Under the pieces are notes generated by a model. The model was not told the DNA's origin. It did no database searches and worked only from the letters and a program-made list of their open reading frames with translations. Source: Actinomucor elegans (lineage: Eukaryota; Mucoromycota; Mucoromycetes; Mucorales; Mucoraceae). Taken from it: a stretch of 64,000 bases of DNA. Location: contig JAMSLZ010000002.1 of assembly GCA_026027325.1 (NCBI GenBank), positions 2,108,001 to 2,172,000 on the forward strand, read 5' to 3'. Positions 1 to 10,340 of the stretch are shown piece after piece (position 1 is the stretch's first letter; each line of letters starts with the position of its first letter). The position numbers and the translations under genes are program-made.

Positions 1-831
1 TTCTATTCAAAGTAACAAATTCTGCAACCATTTCGTATCAAGTGTGAGAAAAACAATAAAGAAGAAAGCAAATACTAGAAAAAAATCACGGCTTTATGTA
101 TGTGCGAATACAAAGGCCGCCTTGTTCAGTGTATACATAATAGAGTTTGTTACATCACAAAATAAAAATGTTTGCTCTGTTTCATTTCCTTAGTCTGTTC
201 CATATCAGTCTCTTCTGTCTGCAAAAAAATGCGTACAAAAGAGGGCTTTGATCAATATTGCCGATTGCTTGTTACTGGTTAAAGTGACAGGGTCTAGTTT
301 TTTTTAATACTATCCGGAATATTTTCCAGCCCAATGATTTTGTAAACTAAAATGACTTTTCCTGCACTTTCCCGTTTCGTCTAATTTGTTTAAATTCTCC
401 GGAAAAGGTATACCAAGCTGCTGCGGCAGATACTTGCTTAGAACTTGGATTTTATTATTTAAGCATGAGAGTATCTTCATTAGCTGTTTTCCACAACTGA
501 AAGGTTGGATTCGATGTGATGTGTTGCAATAAAAGCGTTTAAAGATAGAATATATATAAGGAAGAACAAAGTTGCTAGAATAAAGCTAGATATAGAGTTT
601 AGTATATGTCATCGTTTTTGTGTAAATGAAAACTGCAACATCATAAATATCAGGACTGAATATTACAAATTGAATTAAAGTAATGTTCAGTTTAGATACT
701 ATTTCTAGCCTTCACAATGTCGTTAAATCAAGTCGAACAAAAAAAAATTAAATATTTAGCTTAGAGTGGTTATAAGATAGCTACTATATATAAGCAAACA
801 TTGCACTGGGAGTTAAACTGATGCTTTTATC

Positions 832-911
832 AGATGCTGGAACTCATTTTAAGTATAAATTACCAATCAAATGCGACATCAGATTGGGATCAGTTGAATG
901 ATCTATAGATC
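832..911 (+). repeat. dispersed degenerate repeat, copy 1
   Basis: This copy shares with the other listed copies an ordered set of words: AACTCATT, then ACCAATCAAATGCGACAT, then GGGATCAGTTGA and a GATC-rich end. Sequence between the words drifts, so this looks like an old repeat family and not a functional RNA. Confidence 0.5.
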
Positions 912-1011
912 ATTGCATTAGTGGATCATATGAAATGTATATAATTTATAGGTAATAACTGATTAGTATACACCATTGGTTGTGTTGATTTAACCAAAAT
1001 ATTATAATAGT

Positions 1012-1088
1012 GGCGTAAACCCATTCTGAGTATGCGTTGCTTGTCAGATGTGATCCTGAGATCGAATGGGAAGATCAACAGATCTATA
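1012..1088 (+). repeat. dispersed degenerate repeat, copy 2
   Basis: It carries the same word order as copy 1: CCATTCTGAG, then TGTCAGATGTGATC, then a GAGATC-like end. It is more diverged and lies only about 100 bp from copy 1 in the same orientation. Confidence 0.4.
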
Positions 1089-3498
1089 GATTTACAGTAT
1101 ATGAAATGCACACATTTACAGTCAACCAAAACTTACCAAACTATGCCTAAATTAAGGCTTAGAAGATATAGTAATCTATTTTGGGCATACGCTTGGCATA
1201 GCGTGTCATATTAAACGAGAATATGTCGAGAAATGTGGAGATATTATTAAAACTTGAGACAAATCATAAAGATACGCATTAAATTTAAATATTTCATCTC
1301 CATTTTTTTTTTGTGGAAAATGAAGATAACGCTCTTTAAGTATGTTTTATACTTCTCATAGATTTACCATGTTAAATGGCATGTCGTTATTCTTTCGTAT
1401 TTTTCTGGCTCTATATATCTAAGTTATGAGAATGGCGTTTCCAATAAATTCAAAAAATTGTCTTATATAAAATAACTCCATGAATTAAAAGGTATATCAA
1501 AAAAAATTCTACATAATTAGATATAAAACCCAATTGTACAAAGTCTGTGTTAAAGCACTTTTCACATGGCAGATTTTCTTTACTGTGGAAGATGACACAA
1601 AATTCATACCAGAAAAACTCGTGATTCTCAAAGAGCCTCTAGTAGTAGCAGTAGTAGTAGTAAAAAACTACTTTTAATTCCATCGACCAATAAATTTATG
1701 AAAATATCATACCGCCAATATGCCTTCACCTCACTTTGACAGAATTAAACACATATCAGAAGCATGAAATATAATCCAGGTTTGTTTACTGTATCTTAAA
1801 GTAGATTTCTGTATTTTTTATTGATTTTAATAATAGTCACACGTCTTGGTGAGTAGTGTGCTATGAGAAAACTGAACTTTATATATGTATTTTGTTAAAG
1901 ATTAAACTATCATCTATGCTCAAGATTCAGAGGATGGTCGAGACTGGGGAGGGCCAACGGTGGAGTTTCCTGTGTAGTTTTGAAAGAAAATAATAGCCGA
2001 TCCTACAGCTAGATTCGGATCAAAAGGTATATTATGGATGGTAAACTGCCAGTGGTGTCTCCAGACGCTCTCTATAACAGAGGCGAATATATATTTGAGG
2101 GTTGGTTGCTCTTTATTGCGTAGTGGAAGATGTAATGAATAGAAACCTGCCAGAATCTATTTGGGGGCTAGAGTAAGAAGGACTTGGTCTAAAGGAAAAG
2201 TATATTGAATTTCTGTATTTTTTGATATAGAAGATTTGATAAAACTAGAAATCGGTATACAAATTTGGATACCGATCTGCCGTTCACATCCTCTAGTCTT
2301 CAGTAAAATAACTTTATTGAAGTTTATTTTCCCAACTTTCTTACTATATAGCCGATACGTATTGTGGAACAAATGCAGTAATCACCATAAATAGCTTCCC
2401 TACTAACTGCTCTTGTTTATTTTATGCATATGTATATTCTAAGTTTATAGTCCCAGGCTTAATATCCACAAACTCTTGAGGAGGCCCCTTGCTTGCAACT
2501 TAAAATGAATTTTTCCTGGCTGATGCTTTATTCAGTCATCAGATTGAATATATAAAGATTTAAAGCTGGTGTGATCGCATTTTGTTGATTTTGCCTGGGT
2601 ATGCCAGCGTCAATTCAATATGGTGGGTGAAACCTGCAGTTACACTTTTGTTTGTTTGGAATTTAAGGCTACAAGGCAAGCAGTTTTCAGAATGTCACCA
2701 GTTAAACAAGGCATTAGAGGTATCCTATTAAACAATTCATTTCAGTAAATATTTTCAAGAAAACTTGATCTCTGTCAGTAGATTGCTTCTAAAAAAGTAG
2801 AATATTAATTGTAGCTTAATAGGTTGGATGACCATTCATGCGTATTTACCGGCCATGTTTCAGTCTAGTTATCTTTCCTAATAAGTCTATCGATATGATG
2901 CGATTATCTTACGGTAGACTCTAGAAGTTTTACCAGTTCAAGGACTACAGGGTTTGAATTCAATAGTGCGCTATTTTAGAAGTGTATTTAAATGAAGATA
3001 GCGCATTCAAAACTGTATTTGAAATATAACATTTTGTAGACATAGCAACAATAGTACTAATATATGAATAACCGCTCTGTTTCTCCTGATAGTTATTTGC
3101 AAGCATGCTCTTATAGATAAAGTTATAGATCGCATACTAGCGTTTAGGCGTTCAGTCGCTTATTAAGATTGCTAGGAAAAGAGTTGCCACCACTGGGAAT
3201 GAATTTACGTTATCAGGCCCCCAATTCGATTCTATAAACGAATGGTAGCTTACTTTCTTTTTACTGGCTTGTGTCCACATAGATAAGGATAATCTCATCA
3301 TTAAAAAAGACCAAATGAGATAATATTCCTTGGAATTTGAAGCAGCAATTGTATATTCAAATGGCTATTTTAACCTGAAAACTGGTAATGAAACTACGTC
3401 AGGTTCCCAGATCTTGGTATTCAACCTTCATTCTGACTTATCGTCTAATAGATAATCCATGTATTATCTCCACGTTTAACTGAGATTCAAACCATAGG

Positions 3499-3501
3499 CA
3501 C
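3499..3501. repeat. CAC target-site duplication, left
   Basis: The three bases directly outside the left transposon end are CAC, identical to the three bases outside the right end at 8742-8744. Three-bp duplications are the rule for CACTA elements. Confidence 0.85.
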
Positions 3502-3515
3502 CACTATGGGAAAAA
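3502..3515 (+). repeat. left terminal inverted repeat of the CACTA element
   Basis: CACTATGGGAAAAA matches the complement of 8728-8741 without mismatch. Beyond it the two ends are only loosely similar, sharing GTGAATT-type words. Confidence 0.9.
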
Positions 3516-3519
3516 AAAA

Positions 3520-3760
3520 GTGAAATAAAGTGAATTCATGGCAAAATCAAGTGAATTTCAAGTGAATTAGTGCTTTCACCTGAATTTAAAGTGAAATAAA
3601 GTGAATTTCATGGCAACTTGGAAACCAGGTTAATGCACCTTAACTTTTATTTCCATTATTTTTCCATGAATTTCCATGTTTCCCAATTGGAGTGAATATG
3701 GAGCTAGTTCGAGTAAATTGTATGTTAAACTAAACAGTGAAGCAGAGCTCTGGTTTCAAC
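3520..3760 (+). repeat. left subterminal repeat region
   Basis: Repeated AGTGAAATAAAGTGAATT and CAAGTGAATT words are followed by two similar TTCCATnATTTTTCCATG words. The same segments recur in the short element at 11635-11963. In CACTA elements such subterminal words bind the transposase or its partner; that role is inferred here. Confidence 0.7.
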
Positions 3761-3811
3761 GAATATAAGACAGCATTGATAGTATAGAATAAATTTATAT
3801 ATGTACTTGGT

Positions 3812-6800
3812 TTAATAAGGTCTCCAAGCAACATATGTTTTGTCTTTATTTAATAAAGAAGGTATAAGTATAGCATATCCTATTATGTCCTTGGCTTTGA
3901 TTATTTTCCATAGGAGCCTTTCTTCATAGGGTTGCGTATAATAGCAGCATGTTTGACCATCAAACACTAAAGTCGTTTGATGTTGTAATAAGGCAAGTAT
4001 TTGATCTTTCCATCTAATAAACTGCTTTACTTGGCCTATATTATATTGTAAGGACATAGTATCATCTGATATGTATGCAACTATCTTTTGGTTTTGTTTT
4101 CTTGAAGAAATATCAACGGTTTGGCCATTCCTCGTTTTACCGTAAGTATTAGAAGTAGAAACAGAGTACTCCTCTTCTGTTGAACTGGAACCATTATGAT
4201 CGGCTAGATATTGCTGGATTAGATGCTTAATATCACACGTTGGAAATAATTGGTTGATTAAGTCAGCAGAAGAAGGTTTAAATACCATATCTTCATCAAC
4301 ACTATGGCTTTCAATTCCAATCTGCCAGTTTTTATACGCTTTTGTGTAGTGATCCATTAGAACAGTGACAGAGTTTTTTTGAGGATTTTGTTTAGACTTG
4401 ATATGTCTTTTTACATCTTGAATACTTCTTTCAAGAGTTCGGGCGCTTATCAATCTAAGTGGACCAAGCTGAAAAATAATATAGGACAAATGTTTTAGAT
4501 AATGCTGGTTAATGGTAAATGTATCTTTTCCCATCTTCTGCAGTAAGAACGCATGCCATCTTTTTACTAATCTAGAATGAAAAGACGATATAAATTATCG
4601 AAAACTTAGCATAGCTGCACGTAGTAGTCTCTCAAAAAAAAAAACTTACTCATCAATCCGTAACAGATCACTTGGATATATGTTGAATTTTTGGGTCAAA
4701 GTGCAGACCATGGATATTGATTTCAAAGCATTGCACGCATCATCAACAGCTTCCAGTACAGGAGAAGCTACCTTTCTCTTCTTTTTTCTATTTCTTTCGG
4801 TTTGGTAAATATCAGCATGTTGTTTTCGTAACGCCTCCACTACCAAAGTGGGTACTATGTACATTAAAAAATCAATCCAGTCAACGCTACGAGATTGGCC
4901 TGATTTGGAAGAAATATCTAAGTGAAGAAAAAAGCAAGGATATTAATTCATTGGAATAATTAGCATTAAGTTTCTTGAGTTAATCTCTAATACCTATAAA
5001 TTGACCATCAATGGCTCCATTTGGAAGCATTCGTTGTATTTGAACCATTGCTCTGCCAATTTCTTCTCTATAGGCGTTCCGAAGGAACAAAGGGTTATAG
5101 TATCCGAATCTCTGAGAGTCATCCTTCATCATGGACCATATGTGCTTGGCTATATTCATTCCCCATAAGTGCATCTCATCTAATCCAAAAAATGAACATC
5201 CATGAAAGCTTTTTAATAATGCAAATGGCAATTTCCCTTTGAGTGAAGTAGCCTAGATAGTTAATCAAATCATACTGCATTAGACACTGATACAGTTACT
5301 ATTGTTTAATTTATTAAGCTTCTTACCAAGTCACCGTTTTGATAATCCTCAGAAGTCCTTAATGGGTATTCAATGGGCTCTTGTGCTTCATTTGTTCCAG
5401 GAAAAACTATAGTCCTTTTTGATTTGGAATAAATGCCTTTGATCTTGCAAATGCGGCATCCATGGTAAGAATTATGGCCAGCATGTAAACATAGCTCTGA
5501 TAGTCCAGGAATATCACCAATTATGTTTAATAAGTGGGCCTTTATACGGATGGAAGAGGTTCCTGTTTCGACAATAATGCCTTCTGTTTCCAAAACGAGA
5601 AGCTCCTGGATGGTAGGATAAAGGAAACTAAAGATATCATAGGGTTTTCTCGGACCAGGTATGACGGCAACGATCAGTCTGTTTTCTGGATCAAATCTAT
5701 AATAGAGCATTTAATTTATCCATTAAAGTTTCAGCGCCAAGTTATTTTGTTTTGTACCTTTGTTCTGGTGGTATATCATTAATAGTAAACATGATAATTG
5801 CCATACTATTATCACCTGTGTCAAAAGGATGGAATCCATCGTAATGGAACGAGAGCGAGAGGTTATAGTCTTCTTCGGCGTCACTATTTCTACTTTTAAA
5901 AGCGAATCCATCCAATATATCTCTCTCGCAGCCATCAAGCTCATCGGTTGAACTATACACAGAGCTACGCGTAGCTTTATATTTCAACTTCTTCCTATTC
6001 TTTTCAGACAGCATAAAATAGGCCAACTGCTTACTAAGTGATAGTTGGTAATGCTTGGCTTTAGCTTCCATGATAGTTGATGTGGACGATGTCTCTTCAT
6101 AACGATGTCTCTTGCAACTTAACCTAGGGCAAGCAGTTTGACTGTCACCAGGGTAATACATGTAGCACCCTTCAGGACACATGTCATATTTATCAGCTTG
6201 AAGTTGGATTATATGATTATTATTAATGCTTTCGCATTTATACGGGCTGATGAATTTTAGATGTTCTATAAAAGAAAATAAGAATAGCAGTGAGCACACT
6301 GGTAGTAGTAAAGCAGCAAGATGGAAATAATAACTATACCACTATTCATCTCAATTAAGTACTCATTGAAGAAGTTGAATATTTTTTCGGTCGTACTTTT
6401 TGATACATTGTTTTCTTTTAAGAGATACTTCAGTTCTAGACTTTTCCTCTCTGGAGGACTTAAAATATCCATGTACTGTTTACCATCGTCCTTGATTTTA
6501 AGCTGAATAGGATGGGTAATAGTATCTTTGAATTTGCTTAATCTAGAGTATATTTCTTCCACTGTGGTTTTTTTTATTGCGTCTTCTTCTATAGCGCCAA
6601 CTGTTCGCCAACCTTCTTGTATTACCTTAGTTTTTTCTGAATTTTCTTCTTCATTCGCTATAGAGTCGCATTCATCCAAGCTGTTCATATCTACAGAGTT
6701 ACTGAAATCACAGTGGCTTGTTCGTAAAATATCAGCAGGATTGTTATTTACAATATCAGTGCTTGATTGATGTTGCGTTTCATGGTTTAAAAGATCATCT

Positions 6801-6967
6801 GATACATAAGGGTTACTGGCGAAATGACCTTGCTGAGATAGTGTAAGTTTCTGCTTTACTTGACTATATATATTGAAAGCACGTCGCATTCTGCAATTGA
6901 TAATATGCCTTCTTATTTCTTTTTTAGTAAAGTACTGTTGACACACTGGGCAGTTTTCACCAGGCAT
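3812..6967 (-). CDS. Tnp2-like CACTA transposase (six exons)
   Basis: Predicted 930-residue transposase that would cut and join the element ends in the nucleus. Exons on the minus strand: 6967-6340, 6265-5758, 5696-5327, 5252-4994, 4917-4650, 4571-3812; all junctions are GT..AG and stay in frame. The start chosen is the ATG opening MPGENCPVCQQ. The N-terminus has a C2HC zinc finger (CPVC, then H..C about 18 residues on). The centre carries family landmarks: YDGFHPFDTGDNS, VIPGPRKPYDIF, a HGCRICKIKG cysteine pair, and DEMHLWGMNIAKHIW. This order matches transposase family tnp2 of En/Spm elements. The catalytic acidic residues are not assigned with certainty. The last 250 residues are poorly conserved and unassigned. 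No premature stop is seen, so it may be functional. Confidence 0.82.
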
Positions 6968-7580
6968 TATTCTTGTTGAAATAGGCGAAAGAGTAAAATA
7001 AAGGTAAAAGCGTTGGGACTCTGCACGTATTATATGCACAGTTTTAGAGATGCGGTAAAAATTGAATAAAAAGCGAATAAATGAATTAAAACCGTTTTAT
7101 GAGGTTTTATTGATCTAAAGTAAGTTTAGCTATCCTATCTAGCACGTATGTCTTGTATTTAGATTTCAAAGAAAATAGTCTCTTGGTAACAATCAAAGGT
7201 CTTTTTTAATATATGTTCACTCTGCATTAATTGTCCTTTCAGCGGTGATCCAAACTTCCCTCTTTAGATGGATGGTTAGATGAAACCCATTCCTTAATAT
7301 ATATATGCAGAGTGCCATATGTGCGTTTCACCACAAGAGAGATATCAATATTCGAGCAAGGTTTGTTTATTACGCATAATTACGTTACATTAGCTCTAAT
7401 AGGTTCTGATTTTTTGTATATGATACCTAGCACTTCCTGGTAAGATTCTCCCGACACAGGCTATACCTATTAAGTTAAAGCCATTTTTAACTGCAGGGCT
7501 TATGATATAAAGATGGTTCCACTACATGCATTTCTTTTGCACTCATTTCTTTCCATAAATTTTATAAAATCATTAGAATC
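6968..7580. promoter_or_regulatory. divergent promoter interval between the two transposon genes
   Basis: This 613-bp spacer separates the transposase (leftward) from the accessory gene (rightward), so both are probably transcribed from here. AT-rich runs such as TATATATA near 7297 could serve as core promoter elements. No other coding sequence is seen. Confidence 0.4.
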
Positions 7581-8254
7581 ATGCCAGCTAACAGAAGACA
7601 AATTAGACAGACCAGCCAATCCAGTCAATCCAGCAGCAGAGAAAACGACAGAGATCTTAACAGTCAAATAAATCTACCTCCACCTTGGATGGAAGATTTT
7701 AAACAAGATCTCGTAAACTATTTCGATGAAAAGCTTCAACCCTCTTTAAACATAGGAAGCTCAAAAACTATCCCAGTGCCAAAGAAGCAAAGGAGAGTAA
7801 ATTCTAAAGTCTATATCCAATGCTTTTTAAAAGAACACCTAAAGGAGCCAGTGCCTAATGATGAAGATATCAGCAGCCTGATGGGAATACTTGATCAAGA
7901 AGCTTTCTCTTCAGTACTAACTTTTGCGCAGCAGAACCCAGAAGCTGCATGTAAAAGCTGGAGGCTGCTTTCTTCTCTTAATAAGCTCTCCATGATACAG
8001 TCGGCACTACAACAGTCGATAGCATCAGATGAACGGCTTGCTATCATCAACAAGTGTGTAAGATTTTGGCCTTGCGAGTTTCTTGTGCAAGAAAAATGGA
8101 CTAACAGAAGCAAATATAACAGGAAGAAAGTGTAAGTGTACATTCTATAACTATTGCATATTGAATCAAAAGGAGAGAAAAATGAACACCCATTTGTAGG
8201 CTTCAAGCGGAAGGTGCGCAGTTAAGAAATGCAAGAAATCAAGGACTGCAGTAA
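7581..8254 (+). CDS. transposon accessory protein, unknown family
   Basis: Two exons (7581-8131 and 8200-8254) joined by a GTAAGT..TTGTAG intron encode about 201 residues. The first 40 residues are rich in Gln, Ser and Arg. A PPPWMEDFKQDL segment follows, then a basic KKQRR patch, and a C-terminal half of predicted helices ending in a basic WTNRSKYNRKK stretch. I do not recognise the family. It lies inside the transposon, divergent from the transposase, in the place where En/Spm-type elements often carry a second DNA-binding or regulatory product (TnpA in maize). A TnpA-like role is only an analogy; no homology is visible. Confidence 0.6.
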
Positions 8255-8414
8255 TATATCAGTAAATATAATTAGCTTAATATTATATACCCATTTTGTA
8301 TCGTTTATCTTATTGAATAAAGAGTCATCATTACACATATGTTGTTTCATTATCTATACATGGTTAATACATGCAAAAAAGGTTGAAATATAAGTGGTTG
8401 AAATCATAGGAAGG

Positions 8415-8648
8415 TTAACATGCTTTTCGAGTGAATTGCAAGTGAATTGCAAGTTAACATGTTTTTCGAGTGAATTGCAAGTGAATTGCAAGTTAACATG
8501 TTTTTCGAGTGAATTGCAAGTGAATTGCAAGTTAACATGTTTTTCGAGTGAATTGCAAGTGAATTGCGAGTTAACATGTTTTTCGAGTTAATTTAAGGTG
8601 AATTTCGGGTTAACCTGATTTTCAAGTGAATTGCAGGTGAATTGCAAG
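8415..8648 (+). repeat. six tandem 39-bp repeats in the right subterminal region
   Basis: Units start at 8415, 8454, 8493, 8532, 8571 and 8610. Each opens with TTAACATG, then TTTTCGAGTGAATTG and CAAGTGAATTGCAAG. The first four are nearly identical and the last two are diverged. Each unit holds two AGTGAATTGCAAG words, so the block is a dense array of the element's subterminal motif and a likely transposase or accessory-protein binding platform. Confidence 0.9.
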
Positions 8649-8727
8649 TTAACTTGAATTCACTCGAAACGGCAACGATTCTCCTGCAAACCGAGTTAAC
8701 TTGAAATTCACTCGAAATTCACTCGAA

Positions 8728-8741
8728 TTTTTCCCATAGTG
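8728..8741 (-). repeat. right terminal inverted repeat of the CACTA element
   Basis: TTTTTCCCATAGTG is the exact complement of the left terminus. It is followed by CAC, the second copy of the target duplication. Confidence 0.9.
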
Positions 8742-8744
8742 CAC
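8742..8744. repeat. CAC target-site duplication, right
   Basis: The CAC directly after the right terminus equals the CAC before the left terminus. Confidence 0.85.
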
Positions 8745-8782
8745 TAACATTTAGAAAGTGGGTTCATACTATAACAGGCTCA

Positions 8783-8789
8783 TGAGTCA
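8783..8789. promoter_or_regulatory. Gcn4/CPC1-type site TGAGTCA (distal)
   Basis: A perfect TGA(G/C)TCA palindrome about 400 bp upstream of the ornithine carbamoyltransferase start and only 38 bp beyond the transposon's end duplication. It is the site of fungal bZIP regulators of general amino-acid control. A third copy of the motif near an arginine-pathway gene makes chance less likely. Confidence 0.5.
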
Positions 8790-8960
8790 TTGAAATCTGA
8801 AAGCCTTTTATTTGTAACAATGCCAGTGATAGATGTAATATATAATAAATAGATCAGCTACACTATGAGCGTTGGAATAAGAAACAAATAATTATAATAC
8901 AGAAACTTGGTTAGACCAAAAAGAAATTGTAATAAAGTTCTGAATACCCAATTTGGCTTG

Positions 8961-8967
8961 TGAGTCA
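8961..8967. promoter_or_regulatory. Gcn4/CPC1-type site TGAGTCA (middle)
   Basis: A perfect TGAGTCA about 220 bp upstream of the ornithine carbamoyltransferase start codon, 26 bp from the proximal copy (start to start). Confidence 0.6.
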
Positions 8968-8986
8968 TAGCAACAAATATTCATGT

Positions 8987-8993
8987 TGAGTCA
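8987..8993. promoter_or_regulatory. Gcn4/CPC1-type site TGAGTCA (proximal)
   Basis: A perfect TGAGTCA about 195 bp upstream of the ornithine carbamoyltransferase start codon. With the middle copy it forms a close pair, an arrangement typical of amino-acid-control promoters. Confidence 0.6.
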
Positions 8994-9104
8994 CAGTTTC
9001 CCTTTTGAAATCTGGGGTAAAATGAAGTATCCATAGTTGGAAATTCAAGATAACGGCCGATCGGGTCGTTTCTGTTAATAGTCCGCGTACAAAAAAAAAC
9101 TTAG

Positions 9105-9115
9105 TATATATATAA
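9105..9115 (+). promoter_or_regulatory. TATA element of ornithine carbamoyltransferase
   Basis: TATATATATAA lies 71 bp upstream of the start codon and is followed by a pyrimidine-rich leader, as expected for a fungal RNA polymerase II core promoter. Confidence 0.5.
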
Positions 9116-9185
9116 CATGATCATTTCGTTTTGATTTTTACATTCATTATTATATCTCTTTCTCCCTCTCTCTCCCTCTTATACG

Positions 9186-10340
9186 ATGACTGCAATTTCA
9201 ATTAACGCACAAAAACCAAATCATTTTATCACCACTGCTGATTACACTGCTGAACAGCTACTTGATTTGGTAAACCGCGCTATTCAATTCAAGGTCGAAT
9301 CGAAATACAGTCATCCCAAGGCTAGAACTGAACGTCCTTTGGCTGGTAAGACTTTGGCTCTTATCTTTTCTAAGCGATCTACTCGTACCCGTGTTGCGAC
9401 TGAAACTGCTGTTACGTATTTGGGTAAGTGAATTCATACACGCATAATTGATATAAAAGCAGTTTCTAACTTGTAAATTAGGTGGTAATGCAATGTTCTT
9501 GGGCTCTCAAGACATTCAACTTGGTGTGAATGAATCCTTATTGGATACTACTCGAGTCGTTAGTTCTATGGTTGATGGTATCATGGCTCGTGTTGGAGGT
9601 CATGATGAAATTGAGGTAATTACATATTAGCTGAGGATACATGGGACACAAATATTAAACTGATCTATTATATATAGACTCTTGCTAAGGAATCTGCTGT
9701 GCCAGTAATCAATGCGTTGTCTGATAAATACCACCCTACTCAAATTTTGGCTGATTTGATGACTATGCACGAATATTATCACAACAAAAAGAACAATGTC
9801 CCTGCTGGTGTTTATTCTGCACATACTCAACATCCTCGCGAAACTTTAAATGGATTGAAAGTTGCTTGGGTTGGTGATGCCAATAACATTCTTCAAGAGA
9901 TTCTCGTTGCTTTCCCCAAGTGCGGTATTAGTGTTTCCGCTGCTTGTCCTCCTGGCTACGTCTGTGATCAAGACGTGATTGATATGGCTCAAGCTGATGC
10001 TAAAAAGTCTGGTGCTTCTGTGGTGTTTACAACTAGTCCTGAAGAAGCGATTAAAGACTGCGATATCATTGTTACTGATACATGGGTCAGCATGGGTCAA
10101 GAAGACGAAAAGAAGAAACGTCTTCAAGAGTTCAAGGGTTATCAAGTTACAAATGATCTCGCCACTCGTGGTGGTGCCAAACCTGACTGGGTTTTTATGC
10201 ACTGCCTTCCTCGTAAACCTGAAGAAGTTGATGATGAAGTTTTTTACTCTGAACGTTCTTTAGTATTCCCTGAAGCTGAGAACAGAAAGTGGACCATTCT
10301 CTCTGTAGTTGATGCCTTGTTAGTTAGAGGAGGCATCTAA
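9186..10340 (+). CDS. ARG3: ornithine carbamoyltransferase
   Basis: Joins carbamoyl phosphate to ornithine to give citrulline in arginine synthesis. Exons 9186-9423, 9482-9615 and 9678-10340 encode 344 residues, the usual size. The carbamoyl-phosphate loop STRTR is at residues 65-69, a [11 protein letters not shown] segment is in the middle, and the ornithine-site HCLPRK motif is at about 299-304. The N-terminus ([14 protein letters not shown]) is not clearly a mitochondrial presequence, so location is open: some fungi keep this enzyme in the cytosol, others in mitochondria. Three TGAGTCA sites and a TATA element lie upstream, suggesting cross-pathway amino-acid control. The enzyme looks intact despite the transposon 444 bp away. 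Confidence 0.96.

Larger units (their letters stand above)
1..3498. other. gene-free AT-rich region left of the transposon
   Basis: I see no supportable gene here: open frames are short, lack splice-joined extensions and match no family I recognise. Two degenerate copies of a dispersed repeat are listed separately. The rest is AT-rich with scattered homopolymers and a short AGT-type trinucleotide run near 1645-1660. Confidence 0.6.
3502..8741. mobile_element. CACTA (En/Spm-type) DNA transposon, apparently complete
   Basis: The element is 5240 bp. It begins CACTATGGGAAAAA and ends with the exact inverse (8728-8741), giving 14-bp perfect terminal inverted repeats that open with the family-defining CACTA. 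It is flanked by CAC duplications. Both subterminal regions are packed with variants of AGTGAATT and AGTTAAC words, the usual transposase-binding landscape of this superfamily. Inside are a six-exon Tnp2-like transposase on the minus strand and a divergent two-exon accessory gene. I find no in-frame stop once the introns are removed, so the copy may be autonomous and recently active. Its right end is 444 bp upstream of the ornithine carbamoyltransferase start codon. Confidence 0.9.

Noticed and set aside
8415..8648. Tandem repeats considered as a CRISPR array
   Set aside because: The 39-bp units are contiguous without unique spacers, share words with the transposon ends, and the genome is eukaryotic.
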